A stretch of DNA of 54,188 nt from Lactobacillus sp. (GCA_022651245.1 JALCQM010000019.1:1-54188), one strand, 5' to 3'; positions 26,334 to 36,144 are shown, counted from the first letter of the stretch. Notes: a model not told the origin generated them from the sequence alone. Numbers and translations are program-made.

Positions 26334-27713
26334 TTACAAGCGCTCATCGACAGGTTCGCCTGCCACTTGGTTCAACGCCGCGTCTTCGCGCTGGCGGATA
26401 CGCTTCATGGTCCGGAAGTAAACATTCACCAGGACGAAAACCGAGCCGACCCACGCCAACGGGTTGGCCATTGACGCCCCGGCAAAGCCCATGTGCGTCA
26501 CTAACACGATCCCCGCAAACGCCCGCATCACCAATTCAAGCAAGCCGGCGACCGTTGGCACCATCGTTTTGCCCAAGCCTTGCAAGAGGTTACGCATGGT
26601 AAACAAGATCGCCAACAGCCAGTACATGCTGGCGTTGTAGTGGAAATACGTCTGCGCCAGTGCGGTGACTGCCGGCTGATTCGGGCCGAGGAATAAGTTG
26701 ACCAACGGCTTGCCGAACAAAATGATCAAAGCGCCTAAAACCGCCGAGACGATCACGTTTAACGCTAAGGTTTGGTGCACGCCGCGACGGATGCGTCCGA
26801 ATTCGCGCGCCCCTAAGTTTTGCGCCGCAAAGGTCGCCATCGCCAAACCAAAAGAACTGGCCGGCAAGGTCGCCAGCTGATCGATCCGGCCAGCCGCCGT
26901 ATACGCCGCCACCGCATCGGTTCCCAAAGTGTTCAACATCACCTGCAAGATCACCGCCCCGATCGCAATGATCGACATCGAAAAGCCCATCGGCAAGCCG
27001 ACCTTGATGTGCCGCCGGATATCCGCCCAATCGATGACTAAATCCTTGCGCCGGATCACCAATAGCGGGATCCGTTTTTTAATGAACCACCAGCACAGGA
27101 CCGCCGAGAAAAGCTGGGCGATCACCGTGGCCCAGCCGGCCCCTGCGACCCCCCAATGGAAAACCAGGATAAACAGCAATTCTAACGTGATGTTGACGAC
27201 GGTCGCAATGATCAAAAAGATCAGCGGGGTCCGCGAATCGCCCAAGGCCCGCATCATGTTACTCAATAAGTTGAACGCCATCGACGCGCCGACCCCAATG
27301 AAGATCACCCGCACAAACGCGACCGATTGATCGATGATCTCCGGCGGCGTCTGCATCAAGGTCAAGAGCGGCCGCGTCATTGACACAGAAATCGCCGTTA
27401 AAATAATGGTCAACCCCAGGCTGATCCAAATACTGGTCCCGAAGCTCTTGCGCACGCCGCGCTCATCGCGGGCGCCGAAGGCTTGGGCGGTCAGCACCGA
27501 TAAGCCTGCGGTCGTCCCTTGGGCGAAACCGATGATCAAGAAATTGATACTCCCGGTCGCCCCAACCGCTGCCAAGGCCGCTTTGCCGATCGTCCGACCG
27601 ACGATCAACGCATCCATAAAACTATACAATTGTTGGAAGACATTCCCGATCAGCAGCGGGATGGTGAACAACACCACCAGCTTCAACGGATTGCCCTTCG
27701 TGAGCGTGCGCAA
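26334..27713 (-). CDS. MATE family efflux transporter
   Basis: A 459-residue transporter with twelve hydrophobic segments in two homologous halves. The first half begins LVVLFTIPLLIGNVFQQLYSFMDALIVGRTIG and the second IKVGLPMGFSMSIIAIGAVILQVMLNTLG, the usual MATE/NorM-DinF pattern. It exports drugs or metabolites with Na+ or H+. I place the start at TTG 27713, because GGAGGGG lies six bases upstream. An ATG at 27758 and a still longer frame to 27962 have no such signal and add residues not expected in the family. Confidence 0.88.
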   Translation of the reverse strand: MRTLTKGNPLKLVVLFTIPLLIGNVFQQLYSFMDALIVGRTIGKAALAAVGATGSINFLIIGFAQGTTAGLSVLTAQAFGARDERGVRKSFGTSIWISLGLTIILTAISVSMTRPLLTLMQTPPEIIDQSVAFVRVIFIGVGASMAFNLLSNMMRALGDSRTPLIFLIIATVVNITLELLFILVFHWGVAGAGWATVIAQLFSAVLCWWFIKKRIPLLVIRRKDLVIDWADIRRHIKVGLPMGFSMSIIAIGAVILQVMLNTLGTDAVAAYTAAGRIDQLATLPASSFGLAMATFAAQNLGAREFGRIRRGVHQTLALNVIVSAVLGALIILFGKPLVNLFLGPNQPAVTALAQTYFHYNASMYWLLAILFTMRNLLQGLGKTMVPTVAGLLELVMRAFAGIVLVTHMGFAGASMANPLAWVGSVFVLVNVYFRTMKRIRQREDAALNQVAGEPVDERL

Positions 27714-27991
27714 ATTACCCCTCCATTCTGTCGTGACAAAAACTTTAACTCCGAGCATCTTACCGCAAGCACTCCCCACTGTCACCCTCAATTTGCTTAA
27801 ATCCCACAAATAAAACAATTTGTTTCTCAAGCTAAGTTTCACAGCAATGTAGCACCTGATCCGCGGTAGACCAACGATTCGCCGTGGTCGCCTATCCGCG
27901 CACTGGACCGCAGCCGCGCTTTGTGACGAGGTGTTTTCAAAAAGGTTACCGTTATTTTTCATGAAACAATGTTTGAAACGGCCCTCCCTTT

Positions 27992-28020
27992 TTGACGGCT
28001 TACACCCTGCGTGTTATTCT
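27992..28020 (+). promoter_or_regulatory. SigA promoter of the SemiSWEET gene
   Basis: TTGACG, exactly 17 bases, TATTCT. Transcription would start near 28027, which puts any apparent coding start at 27992 inside the promoter. Confidence 0.75.
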
Positions 28021-28043
28021 AGGCACCATCAACAAAAGGAGTG

Positions 28044-28121
28044 ATGGGTTTATCCATATCGATACAGGAAAATATCCAGAAGGCAAAGACGCTGTTGATC
28101 CTAATAGAGTCCATCGACTGA
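28044..28121 (+). CDS. Possible 25-residue leader peptide before the SemiSWEET
   Basis: The only ATG near the ribosome binding site AAAAGGAG (28034-28041) opens a 25-codon frame (begins MGLSISIQENIQK) that stops at 28119-28121, three codons from the probable SemiSWEET start and in another frame. The distance from AGGAG to ATG is only two bases, short for good initiation. It could be a true coupling peptide, or the upstream part of a SemiSWEET gene disrupted by a frameshift. Confidence 0.35.
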   Translation: MGLSISIQENIQKAKTLLILIESID

Positions 28122-28123
28122 AG

Positions 28124-28366
28124 TTGTTGAGCAAATTAGCGACGCTCATGTGTATCTCGATGTACGTTTCTTACATTCCCGAGATCATCGCTAATTTTTC
28201 CGGCCATCCGGTTTCCCCGCTACAACCACTCGTCGCTGCGATCAACGCAGCGCTGTGGGTGGGCTACGGGTGGAATAAGACCTATAAAGACTGGCCCGTG
28301 ATCATCTCGAACCTCCCTGGGATCTTCTTTGGCCTCTTCACGGTCATCACCGTTTACATTCATTAG
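28124..28366 (+). CDS. SemiSWEET-type sugar transporter
   Basis: About 80 residues with three hydrophobic segments and the SemiSWEET/PQ-loop hallmarks: MYVSYIPEI in segment 1, NAALWVGYGW in segment 2 and NLPGIFFGLFTVIT in segment 3. SemiSWEETs dimerise to carry sugars by facilitated diffusion. The start is the oddity. The frame has no ATG or GTG before segment 1; possible starts are TTG 28124 or 28127, just behind the stop of the overlapping leader frame, or ATC 28052, ten bases after AGGAG. I give TTG 28124, which yields the family's usual length. A frameshifted 5' end is possible. Confidence 0.75.
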   Translation: MLSKLATLMCISMYVSYIPEIIANFSGHPVSPLQPLVAAINAALWVGYGWNKTYKDWPVIISNLPGIFFGLFTVITVYIH

Positions 28367-28407
28367 TTCGCCTAGGGTTGCGTACGACCGTAGCCTCAAG
28401 CACAAAC

Positions 28408-28450
28408 AAGTCCCCTGCCACACCGAAATATTCGGGTGTGCAGGGGACTT
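28408..28450. terminator. Bidirectional terminator between SemiSWEET and TPM genes
   Basis: Stem AAGTCCCCTGC/GCAGGGGACTT with inner ACACCG/CGGGTGT; the plus side is followed by TTTGCG. It serves two convergent genes. Confidence 0.8.
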
Positions 28451-28485
28451 TTGCGTTCATTTAGTTGTTTGCCGGCTAGGCATGA

Positions 28486-29343
28486 TCATACATCGGCACC
28501 GCCGCCACCAGAGGAGCCACCACCCCAACTGGAGCCGCCACCACCGAAGCCGCCACCGCCGCCCCATGGACCACGGGGACCACCGCCACGGCCGCCGCTA
28601 CTTAACAAGCTGCCTAGCAGGTACCACAACCACCAGTTGCTGCCACCGCGCCGACGACCGCCGCCGCGGCCACCGCCACCACCGATCGAGGCGAGCACAA
28701 TGATCACGATGACGACGATAAAGATGATCTTGATCACGCCGCCAAAGACACCGTTTTGACGCGTGCTTTGTTGGCGTTCTTGTTGCTGATACTGCGACAT
28801 CGAGACTGTGTTGTCGTCTTTGGGATAATGGTACTTCTGATCGACCACGGTCGCAACGGCGTTAAAGACGGCCTTAAGCGCCTGATTGACCTTAGCTGGG
28901 TCTTTGGACTTGATGTCACTCAGATGCTGATTCAGGATCCGTCCAGCCAAAGCGTCGGTTAAATCGCCTTCTAAGCCATAGCCGACTTCGATGCGCATGT
29001 TGTTTTGACCCGCGTTCTTCGCAAAAACGATCAAGACGCCATTATCGCGGTCAGAATCGCCGATCCCCCATTTTTTAAAGAGGTCCGGCGCGTACTCACC
29101 CAGCGCTTCACCACCGGTAGATTTGACCACGGCCACCCCAATTTGGGGCTTTTGCTTCTTGGTTTGATAGGTTTGATTCTTCTGGTCGATCAGTTGCTGG
29201 TTGCTTTGATCGAGTAGCCCGATCCCGTCGTAATAATAGTGCGCCGCGGGCTTCTCCGGTAAGGTGGCAGCGTGTACCGGTTGCGCCGTCGCCAAAACCA
29301 ACCACAACGGGAATAGTAATAACCACCACGCCTTTTTACGCAT
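28486..29343 (-). CDS. TPM-domain protein with glycine-rich tail, LemA partner
   Basis: A 285-residue protein with a signal sequence (about 1-25) and a TPM domain (about 30-165; YYYDGIGLLDQSNQQLIDQKN, WGIGDSDRDNGVLIVFAKNAGQNNMRIEVGYGLEGDLTDALAG). A basic linker is followed by one membrane segment (IIKIIFIVVIVIIVLASIG) and then a tail of Gly with Arg, Trp and Ser. It lies 14 bases after lemA, and this pairing is common in bacteria, although the joint function is unproven. It is shorter than the TPM protein at 16550-17866 and shares its order of parts. Confidence 0.88.
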   Translation of the reverse strand: MRKKAWWLLLFPLWLVLATAQPVHAATLPEKPAAHYYYDGIGLLDQSNQQLIDQKNQTYQTKKQKPQIGVAVVKSTGGEALGEYAPDLFKKWGIGDSDRDNGVLIVFAKNAGQNNMRIEVGYGLEGDLTDALAGRILNQHLSDIKSKDPAKVNQALKAVFNAVATVVDQKYHYPKDDNTVSMSQYQQQERQQSTRQNGVFGGVIKIIFIVVIVIIVLASIGGGGGRGGGRRRGGSNWWLWYLLGSLLSSGGRGGGPRGPWGGGGGFGGGGSSWGGGSSGGGGADV

Positions 29344-29357
29344 CCGCTTGCCTACTT

Positions 29358-29945
29358 TCAGTTATCCAAGTCGACCTTTGGCACTTTGGCTGCTTCTGGA
29401 CTAGCCTTGAAGGTCGCCTTTTGGCCCAGGCCCATCATGTTTGCAAAAATGTTCTTAGGGAAGGTCACCACGTCTTGGTTATAGGTCTTCACATCGTCGA
29501 TATACCGGCGCCGCTCTGTCGAGATCCGGTTTTCGCTACCTTCCAGCTGGGTCATCAGCGTTTGCACGTTTTGCTGGGAATTCAGCTTCGGGTAGCTTTC
29601 CTTGATCACGTTGAGCAAGGTGCCGACACTTTGGTTCACCTGGTCATCGGCTGCGGCTTTTTCTTTGGTGGTCGACGCCGCAGAATAGTTGCGCCGCGCC
29701 GTGGCAATATCGTCAAAAACCTTCGTCTCGTGGTTCATTGAGCCTTTGACCGCGCTGACCAAGTTCGGGATCAAGTCGGCGCGCCGTTGCATCACGTTTT
29801 CGACTTGGCTCCACTGGGCCGTCACTTCTTGGTTCTTTTTCGCTAAGCTGTTATACGTGCTAATGCCATAAATACCGATGATCACGGCAATGGCTGCGAT
29901 CACGATCCCCGTGATTGCAACTGGACTCAAGCGTTTCTTCTGCAT
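29358..29945 (-). CDS. lemA: LemA family protein
   Basis: A 195-residue protein with a single N-terminal membrane anchor ([21 protein letters not shown]) and a long helical body carrying LemA motifs: [40 protein letters not shown] and the C-terminal [20 protein letters not shown]. LemA proteins form helical bundles at the membrane, of unclear function. First in a lemA-TPM operon; an extended -10 TGGTACACT lies about 60 bases upstream on the minus strand. Confidence 0.93.
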   Translation of the reverse strand: MQKKRLSPVAITGIVIAAIAVIIGIYGISTYNSLAKKNQEVTAQWSQVENVMQRRADLIPNLVSAVKGSMNHETKVFDDIATARRNYSAASTTKEKAAADDQVNQSVGTLLNVIKESYPKLNSQQNVQTLMTQLEGSENRISTERRRYIDDVKTYNQDVVTFPKNIFANMMGLGQKATFKASPEAAKVPKVDLDN

Positions 29946-30063
29946 GATTCAAAACCCCTTCACTGTGCCAAGCACACGTCTTCAATAATGAGTTGATACA
30001 ACTAGTGTACCATGCCGCAAGCCCCTCACCTCAGTCTTAAGGCGTATTTCCCCAAACACCACG

Positions 30064-30108
30064 AACGCCTCCTGCCAATCCCGCTCTGGGGGATTCACAG
30101 GAGGCGTT
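30064..30108 (-). terminator. Probable terminator of the small membrane protein pair
   Basis: Stem AACGCCTCCTG/CAGGAGGCGTT with inner AATCCC/GGGATT. The minus-strand tail (CGTGGTGTTTG) is only weakly T-rich. Confidence 0.6.
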
Positions 30109-30125
30109 ATGGGGGCCTGCGTCAT

Positions 30126-30485
30126 TCAGGCTTCTTCGGCATCATCGATCCCGATGAAGATCGCCCCTAGCAAGCTCAACGTTGCCGGGATGATCAAGAA
30201 AAAGGAGAACAGTAGTGGCGAGCCGAACGCGATCGCGCTGATCAACAAGCCGGTCGAGCGGGATTGCTTTTTGCCGATCATCAAATACAAACTCAGCGTG
30301 AAGCCAACCACGCACAACATGCTGAACAGTGCCCAAAATAATAAACCAGATAGACTGCTGAGACTAGTCACAAATAACGGATCGTGGTTCGTGGTGTTGG
30401 CGGCGAAATTGTAAAATCCGATCAACGCCATCACGATCTCAACTAGATCCAGCACCCACACGGCCTGGCGTAGTTTAGTAATCAT
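30126..30485 (-). CDS. Small membrane protein of unknown function
   Basis: A 119-residue protein with three or four hydrophobic segments (AVWVLDLVEIVMALIGFYNF, GLLFWALFSMLCVVGFTLSLYLMIG, GLLISAIAFGSPLLFSFFLI, ATLSLLGAIFIGI) and an acidic end DDAEEA. I do not recognise the family; the layout resembles the DUF4064 type of small four-segment protein. Its start overlaps the stop of the preceding gene by eleven bases, so the two are translationally coupled. Confidence 0.65.
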   Translation of the reverse strand: MITKLRQAVWVLDLVEIVMALIGFYNFAANTTNHDPLFVTSLSSLSGLLFWALFSMLCVVGFTLSLYLMIGKKQSRSTGLLISAIAFGSPLLFSFFLIIPATLSLLGAIFIGIDDAEEA

Positions 30486-30810
30486 AGCTAGACCCCCCTA
30501 TCAGTGCCGCGATTATCATCCCGTAAAAGATGAACACAACGGCGAAGCTAATGATATAGATCAAAAACGCGACAAACCCTGCCCGGTTCCAAGTTGCTTG
30601 AACCGCGTTGAACGTCTCAACGTCTTGGTAGTCGCCGTTTTGCCACGCCCACTCGTTACCCTTGGCCCCGCAAATAAAGACCCATACGAGGTTAAACAGT
30701 GGGATCAACATCAGTAGTGGTAAATAACTCTTGTTCCCGATTCCCCAGAACATGTTGAAACTAAATGCGCCCCAATTCCAGTGCTTGATTTCTTCTGGTA
30801 CTTCTTTCAT
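30475..30810 (-). CDS. Small membrane protein with WNWGAF motif
   Basis: A 111-residue protein with the pattern EEIKHWNWGAFSFNMFWGIGN, a hydrophobic pair LPLLMLIPLFNLVWVFICGAKGNEWAW, and a second pair near the C-terminus (FVAFLIYIISFAVVFIFYGMIIAALIG). Proteins of this pattern are frequent in lactobacilli and are sometimes mislabelled as ribonuclease G; nothing here supports nuclease activity. Function unknown. It is coupled to the downstream 119-residue protein. Confidence 0.72.
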   Translation of the reverse strand: MKEVPEEIKHWNWGAFSFNMFWGIGNKSYLPLLMLIPLFNLVWVFICGAKGNEWAWQNGDYQDVETFNAVQATWNRAGFVAFLIYIISFAVVFIFYGMIIAALIGGSSYDY

Positions 30811-30921
30811 CTTGATTATCCTCCATTTTGTCTGTCTTGTTGATTATACAAGTTTTCAGAAAATGGTTTTAATCAATATTTATAAAAATACCCGCGGTTT
30901 ACAGCACTCGCCCCCGTGCGG

Positions 30922-32178
<1,257 letters not shown>

Positions 32179-32184
32179 GTACTG

Positions 32185-32213
32185 ATCATAGTGAAAACCC
32201 GGCCAACTGTCAA
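32185..32213 (-). promoter_or_regulatory. SigA promoter of trpS
   Basis: Minus strand TTGACA, 17 bases, TATGAT, nearly perfect consensus, about 247 bases before the trpS start. Confidence 0.85.
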
Positions 32214-32216
32214 ATC

Positions 32217-33539
32217 TTACAAGAAATACTGGAGGTCGCTCGCCACGGTTGGATAACCGTAGATCAACTCTGACGCGGTAGCCAGCGGGCGATCGATCAA
32301 CATAGTCAACTGGTTGATCAACTCTTCGGCGTGGCTGCTGACCACGACGGCCCCAACCAAGTGGCGCGTCTTTTTATCCGTGATCGTGACCACACGCGCA
32401 GCGGTTTCTTTGAGCCGATTATAGGTGTACCAGTGGGTCACGTCTTGATCCCGGATCGTATACTGCTCTGGTGCTTGCTCGGCAGTCTCCAACGTGACGC
32501 CGACCTTGGCTAATTCTGTGGCGCCAAACACGATCTCTGGTTGGGCCGGGTATTGGATCGGATCGGTTTCGCCTAGCAAGTGGCGGCCGACATACCGCCC
32601 TTCAAAACTCGCCACCGGCGTTAATTTAGGCTGCGTCTTGGCCACAACGTCGCCCACCGCGTAGATGTGAGGCACGTTGGTTTGCATGTGCGCATCGACG
32701 GTGATCCCCGCGGCGCTCATGGCGACCCCGAGCCGGCGTAGCGCGACCCCTGCGACCGGTACGCGCCCGGTCGCGTTGATCACGAGGGGCACTTCCAACT
32801 TGAACCCGTCCGCCCCGAGGAGGCGCACATGCTTATCGCAAGCTTGCTCGATTGCTTCCAGCTGAACGTCATCGTGAAAATGGATGTGCTTGGCTTCCAT
32901 GGCGGTCCGCAACATCGCGACCGATTTTTCATCCCAAGCCCGCAGTGCCCGGTGACTCCGATTGATCACATGCACCGTCGCGCCAGCCGTCGCCGCGATA
33001 TTCGCGAGTTCCATGCTAACATATCCCGCCCCGATAAACGCCACGGTTTGCGGCAATTGATCGAGGTCAAGAAAATCTGTACTGGTTTTCAACAAGCCGC
33101 TCCCGGGTAGCCGCAACTCCGCCGGTTGCCGGCCGGTCGCCAGCACAATGTCTGCCGCCGCATAGGTCATGCCCTTGAGGCGCACGGTATGGTTGTCGAT
33201 CAGCTCTGGTTGGCCATAGCGCGTAGTGATGCCGGCCGCTTTCAAACCAGTTTCTGTCCCGCTTGGCACCCCTTGCGTGTAGCCCCGCTTGAATGCCATG
33301 AGTTTCGGCCAGTTGATGTCTGGCGCGCCGACTAACCCCGAACTGCCCATGCGGATCGCAGCGTCTCGCACTTCCACAGCGTGATACAACATTTTCTTAG
33401 GGTCACACCCACGGTTTGGGCATGTGCCGCCCCACAAGTCATGCTCGATCACGAGGACCTTTTTAGCTACCGCTAACGTCTCCGCCGCAGCCAATCCTGC
33501 TGGGCCCGCGCCGATCACGATCACATCATATGTTTCCAT
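32217..33539 (-). CDS. FAD-dependent pyridine nucleotide-disulfide oxidoreductase
   Basis: A 440-residue flavoprotein of the glutathione-reductase family. The FAD motif is VIGAGPAGLAAAE, the redox-active pair is Cys40 and Cys45 in WGGTCPNRGCDPKKM, the NAD(P) motif is AFIGAGYVSMELANIAA, and the second FAD motif is NVPHIYAVGDV. The dimerisation domain ends GYPTVASDLQYFL, where classic glutathione or lipoamide reductases have HPT with the catalytic His; here that position is Tyr. The substrate may therefore not be glutathione. It starts 19 bases after the osmoprotectant ATPase gene and is probably the last gene of that operon. Confidence 0.85.
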   Translation of the reverse strand: METYDVIVIGAGPAGLAAAETLAVAKKVLVIEHDLWGGTCPNRGCDPKKMLYHAVEVRDAAIRMGSSGLVGAPDINWPKLMAFKRGYTQGVPSGTETGLKAAGITTRYGQPELIDNHTVRLKGMTYAAADIVLATGRQPAELRLPGSGLLKTSTDFLDLDQLPQTVAFIGAGYVSMELANIAATAGATVHVINRSHRALRAWDEKSVAMLRTAMEAKHIHFHDDVQLEAIEQACDKHVRLLGADGFKLEVPLVINATGRVPVAGVALRRLGVAMSAAGITVDAHMQTNVPHIYAVGDVVAKTQPKLTPVASFEGRYVGRHLLGETDPIQYPAQPEIVFGATELAKVGVTLETAEQAPEQYTIRDQDVTHWYTYNRLKETAARVVTITDKKTRHLVGAVVVSSHAEELINQLTMLIDRPLATASELIYGYPTVASDLQYFL

Positions 33540-33558
33540 CAGAGCACCTCCATCACGA

Positions 33559-34488
33559 TCATGCTTTATCTGCCAAAAAATGCATTATTGCTTGTGCGTC
33601 TAACTTAAAGGTACCTTGTTTTGCAGTCACTGTCACGGATTGTGCGGTCGTGATCTGCGTCAACACCTGCCGCAACGGGAGCGCCGGGTCGACGCCTGCC
33701 CCTTGTGCCGGGGTCCCGTACTGGGCCAACTCCCCCACCGGCGTATCCAGCAAGAGGCGGTTGGCCCCGGCGAAAAAGTCGGCGACCCAGGCGGTGGCAG
33801 GGGCCTCTGCGATCTCCGTCGGCGTTGCCACTTGGACCAGATGCCCGTCACGCATCACCCCGATCCGCTGCCCCAGGCGCAAGGCTTCATTCATATCGTG
33901 GGTCACGAAGATGATCGTCATCCCCAGCTCTTGATGTAGCCGCAACACCAGCTCTTGGAGCTGATTGCGCGACAGCGGGTCGAGCGCGGAAAAAGGCTCG
34001 TCCATTAAGACGATCGGCGGCTTCCCGGCAAACGCTCGTAAAATCCCCACCCGTTGTTGTTCCCCACCGGACAAGGCTTTCGGCATCCGATCGCGGTAAT
34101 CTGCCGCCGGCAACCCCACGGCATCTAGCAACTCGTTGACGCGTTTTTGCACCTGCGCTTTCGGCCACCGGCGCATTTCCGGGATCAACGCCACGTTTTG
34201 TCCCACCGTCATGGTCGGAAATAACGCGATCTGCTGCAAAACGTAGCCGATGTGCCAGCGCAGTTTGCGTACCGGAAACGTCGTAACGGATTGGCCGTTG
34301 AAGCGGATCTCCCCTGCACTCGGCTCAACGAGGCGGTTGATCATTTTCAGCGTCGTGGTTTTACCACTACCTGACTCACCTACCAAGACGAATAATTCCC
34401 CGGCTTTGATTGTTAAGTTGAGGTCGGCCACGACATTTTCACCATGATAGGTTTTGGTGACATGCGCAAATTCGATCAGATCAGTCAT
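33559..34488 (-). CDS. Osmoprotectant-type ABC transporter ATP-binding protein
   Basis: A 309-residue ATPase of the OpuCA/ProV class. It has Walker A GESGSGKT at 37-44, signature LSGGEQQR, Walker B IVLMDEPFSALDP and switch His in FVTHDMNEAL. After the ATPase core comes only about 70 residues, less than the tandem CBS domains of typical OpuCA/OpuAA sensors, so ionic-strength control through CBS is not obvious. Its ATG overlaps the stop of the permease/binding-protein gene (ATGA), and GGAGG lies seven bases upstream. Confidence 0.88.
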   Translation of the reverse strand: MTDLIEFAHVTKTYHGENVVADLNLTIKAGELFVLVGESGSGKTTTLKMINRLVEPSAGEIRFNGQSVTTFPVRKLRWHIGYVLQQIALFPTMTVGQNVALIPEMRRWPKAQVQKRVNELLDAVGLPAADYRDRMPKALSGGEQQRVGILRAFAGKPPIVLMDEPFSALDPLSRNQLQELVLRLHQELGMTIIFVTHDMNEALRLGQRIGVMRDGHLVQVATPTEIAEAPATAWVADFFAGANRLLLDTPVGELAQYGTPAQGAGVDPALPLRQVLTQITTAQSVTVTAKQGTFKLDAQAIMHFLADKA

Positions 34489-36014
34489 CACTGCGCCTCC
34501 TTCAAGAGCCCATGCTGGCGCAAATACGCCTTCGCCACTTTAGCTGCGCTTTGTTTTTTCACATTGACGGCATAATTCATTTGCTGCATCTCTTCTTCGG
34601 TAATCTTACCCGCCAAGCGGTTCAAGCGCTTGACCAGCGCCGGGTGCTTCTTGGCCCAAGCCGTGCGCATCAGCGGCGCCCCGCGATAAGTCGCGAAGAC
34701 GTGCTTGGGGTCTTGCAAGGCCAACAAGTGGTACTGCGCGATTTGCGAATCAGTCGAATAGCCATCGGTGACTTGCACCTGGCCTTTCGTCAACGCCTGA
34801 TACCGCAGTGAAGCGTCTAGCGAATTGATTGCCAAGTTCAACCCGTAAGCCTGCTGAATTCCCGGATAGCCATCGCTGCGACTGGCAAACTCCAGGTCAA
34901 ACCCCGCCTTGGCCTGCGGCAGCTTTTTGAGGTCGGCGATCGTCTTCAGGCCGTACCGCTGCGCATCCGCCTGCCGCACCACCAAGGCGTAAGTGTTGTT
35001 GTAGCGCATCGGCTTTTGCAAAACCAACCCTTGCTTAGCCAGTAACCGGTTGGCGATCGGGTAACTGTTGGCGCCTGCAGCTAAGGCTTGTTTTTGCTTG
35101 GCGGTCGGCTTCACCAGGCTCGTGACCACCGTTCCCGTAAATTCAGGATACAAGTCGATTTTGTCGCTTTTCAAGGCAGAATATAAGAAACTCGTTTGCC
35201 CAAAATTTGGCTTCAAAACGACTTTGACGTTATCCTGCCCCGCTTCGATCAGTTCCTTGTACATGTTGATCAAGATCTCCGGTTCACTGCCGAGCTTCCC
35301 GGCCACCGTGATCGTCTCCGGCTTAGGCCGCAGCGCTTGCACGCCCCAAGCCCCGCCGCCGATCACCACTAAGGCCACCAGCGCGTACGCCACATAGCGA
35401 AACCGTAGCTTTTGCACCAGCGCTAAGCCAGCGGAAAACAGCAACGCCAGCGCCGCCGAAGCCAACGCTCCGATCAATGTCAGGGCCGAATCGTTACGGT
35501 TGATCCCGAGTAAAATGAAATTTCCTAACCCGCCGCCACCGATCAATGCGGCTAAGGTCGCGGTGCCGATGATCAAAACCGTGGCGGTGCGGATGCCGCC
35601 CATGATCACCGGCATGGCCAACGGCAACTCGACTTTGCGTAGTTTTTGCCAGCGCGACATGCCAAAGGCGGCCGCCGCTTCTTGGTAAGCCGGGTCGATT
35701 TCAGTGAGTCCCACGTAAGTATTTTGAAAAATCGGCAACAGCGCATACACCACTAACGCAATGATCGCGGGTACCGTCCCGATCCCCACAAAAGGAATCA
35801 ACAAGCCTAACAGCGCCAATGAAGGAATCGTCTGCAAGATCCCGGTCAGCTGCAATAGGCTTTGCGCAAATCGCTGGTGTCCTTGCGCCCAGATACCAAG
35901 TGGTACGGCGATCGCAACGGCAATGACCAAGGCGATCAGAGAAATTTGAATATGTTGTCCCAAAGCGACGAGGAGGTCCCCACGCTTATCGAGGAATGTC
36001 TGCCAGATGTTCAT
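34488..36014 (-). CDS. Osmoprotectant-type ABC transporter, fused permease and substrate-binding protein
   Basis: A 508-residue fusion. The permease part (about 1-215) has six hydrophobic segments and the EAAAAFGMSRWQKLRKVELP coupling loop. The exported binding domain (about 230-508) has TITVAGKLGSEPEILINMYKELIEA and DLYPEFTGTVVTSL, typical of glycine betaine/carnitine/choline (OpuCC/ProX-like) binding proteins. It should import a quaternary ammonium osmoprotectant with the ATPase encoded next to it. The ATG at 36014 follows GGAGGTAAAGC. A near-perfect dyad (36052-36076) lies just upstream. Confidence 0.9.
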   Translation of the reverse strand: MNIWQTFLDKRGDLLVALGQHIQISLIALVIAVAIAVPLGIWAQGHQRFAQSLLQLTGILQTIPSLALLGLLIPFVGIGTVPAIIALVVYALLPIFQNTYVGLTEIDPAYQEAAAAFGMSRWQKLRKVELPLAMPVIMGGIRTATVLIIGTATLAALIGGGGLGNFILLGINRNDSALTLIGALASAALALLFSAGLALVQKLRFRYVAYALVALVVIGGGAWGVQALRPKPETITVAGKLGSEPEILINMYKELIEAGQDNVKVVLKPNFGQTSFLYSALKSDKIDLYPEFTGTVVTSLVKPTAKQKQALAAGANSYPIANRLLAKQGLVLQKPMRYNNTYALVVRQADAQRYGLKTIADLKKLPQAKAGFDLEFASRSDGYPGIQQAYGLNLAINSLDASLRYQALTKGQVQVTDGYSTDSQIAQYHLLALQDPKHVFATYRGAPLMRTAWAKKHPALVKRLNRLAGKITEEEMQQMNYAVNVKKQSAAKVAKAYLRQHGLLKEAQ

Positions 36015-36051
36015 GCTTTACCTCCGAATGCTTTGAGCTTACCACACTTTT

Positions 36052-36076
36052 CCTAAATTCTCTGACGAATTTTAGG
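36052..36076. promoter_or_regulatory. Dyad symmetry between the osmoprotectant operon and helD
   Basis: CCTAAATTC, six bases, GAATTTTAGG, symmetric except for one extra base. It lies 38 bases before the permease start in the divergent intergenic region. It could be an operator; no regulator gene is adjacent. Confidence 0.4.
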
Positions 36077-36115
36077 TATATTCTTAGCACCTGGCTGGCT
36101 TGCGTGACATGCAGC

Positions 36116-36144
36116 TTTACAAGCCGGCGGGTTTGCTCTACACT
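36116..36144 (+). promoter_or_regulatory. SigA promoter of helD
   Basis: TTTACA, 17 bases, TACACT; the predicted start is about 40 bases before the ATG at 36189. Confidence 0.75.

Noticed and set aside
27992..28043. Upstream TTG start for the SemiSWEET at 27992
   Set aside because: This codon is the -35 box of the gene's promoter (TTGACG-17-TATTCT), so it would not be in the transcript.
30475..30810. Ribonuclease G annotation often attached to such proteins
   Set aside because: The protein is a 111-residue membrane protein with no S1 or RNase E/G catalytic features.
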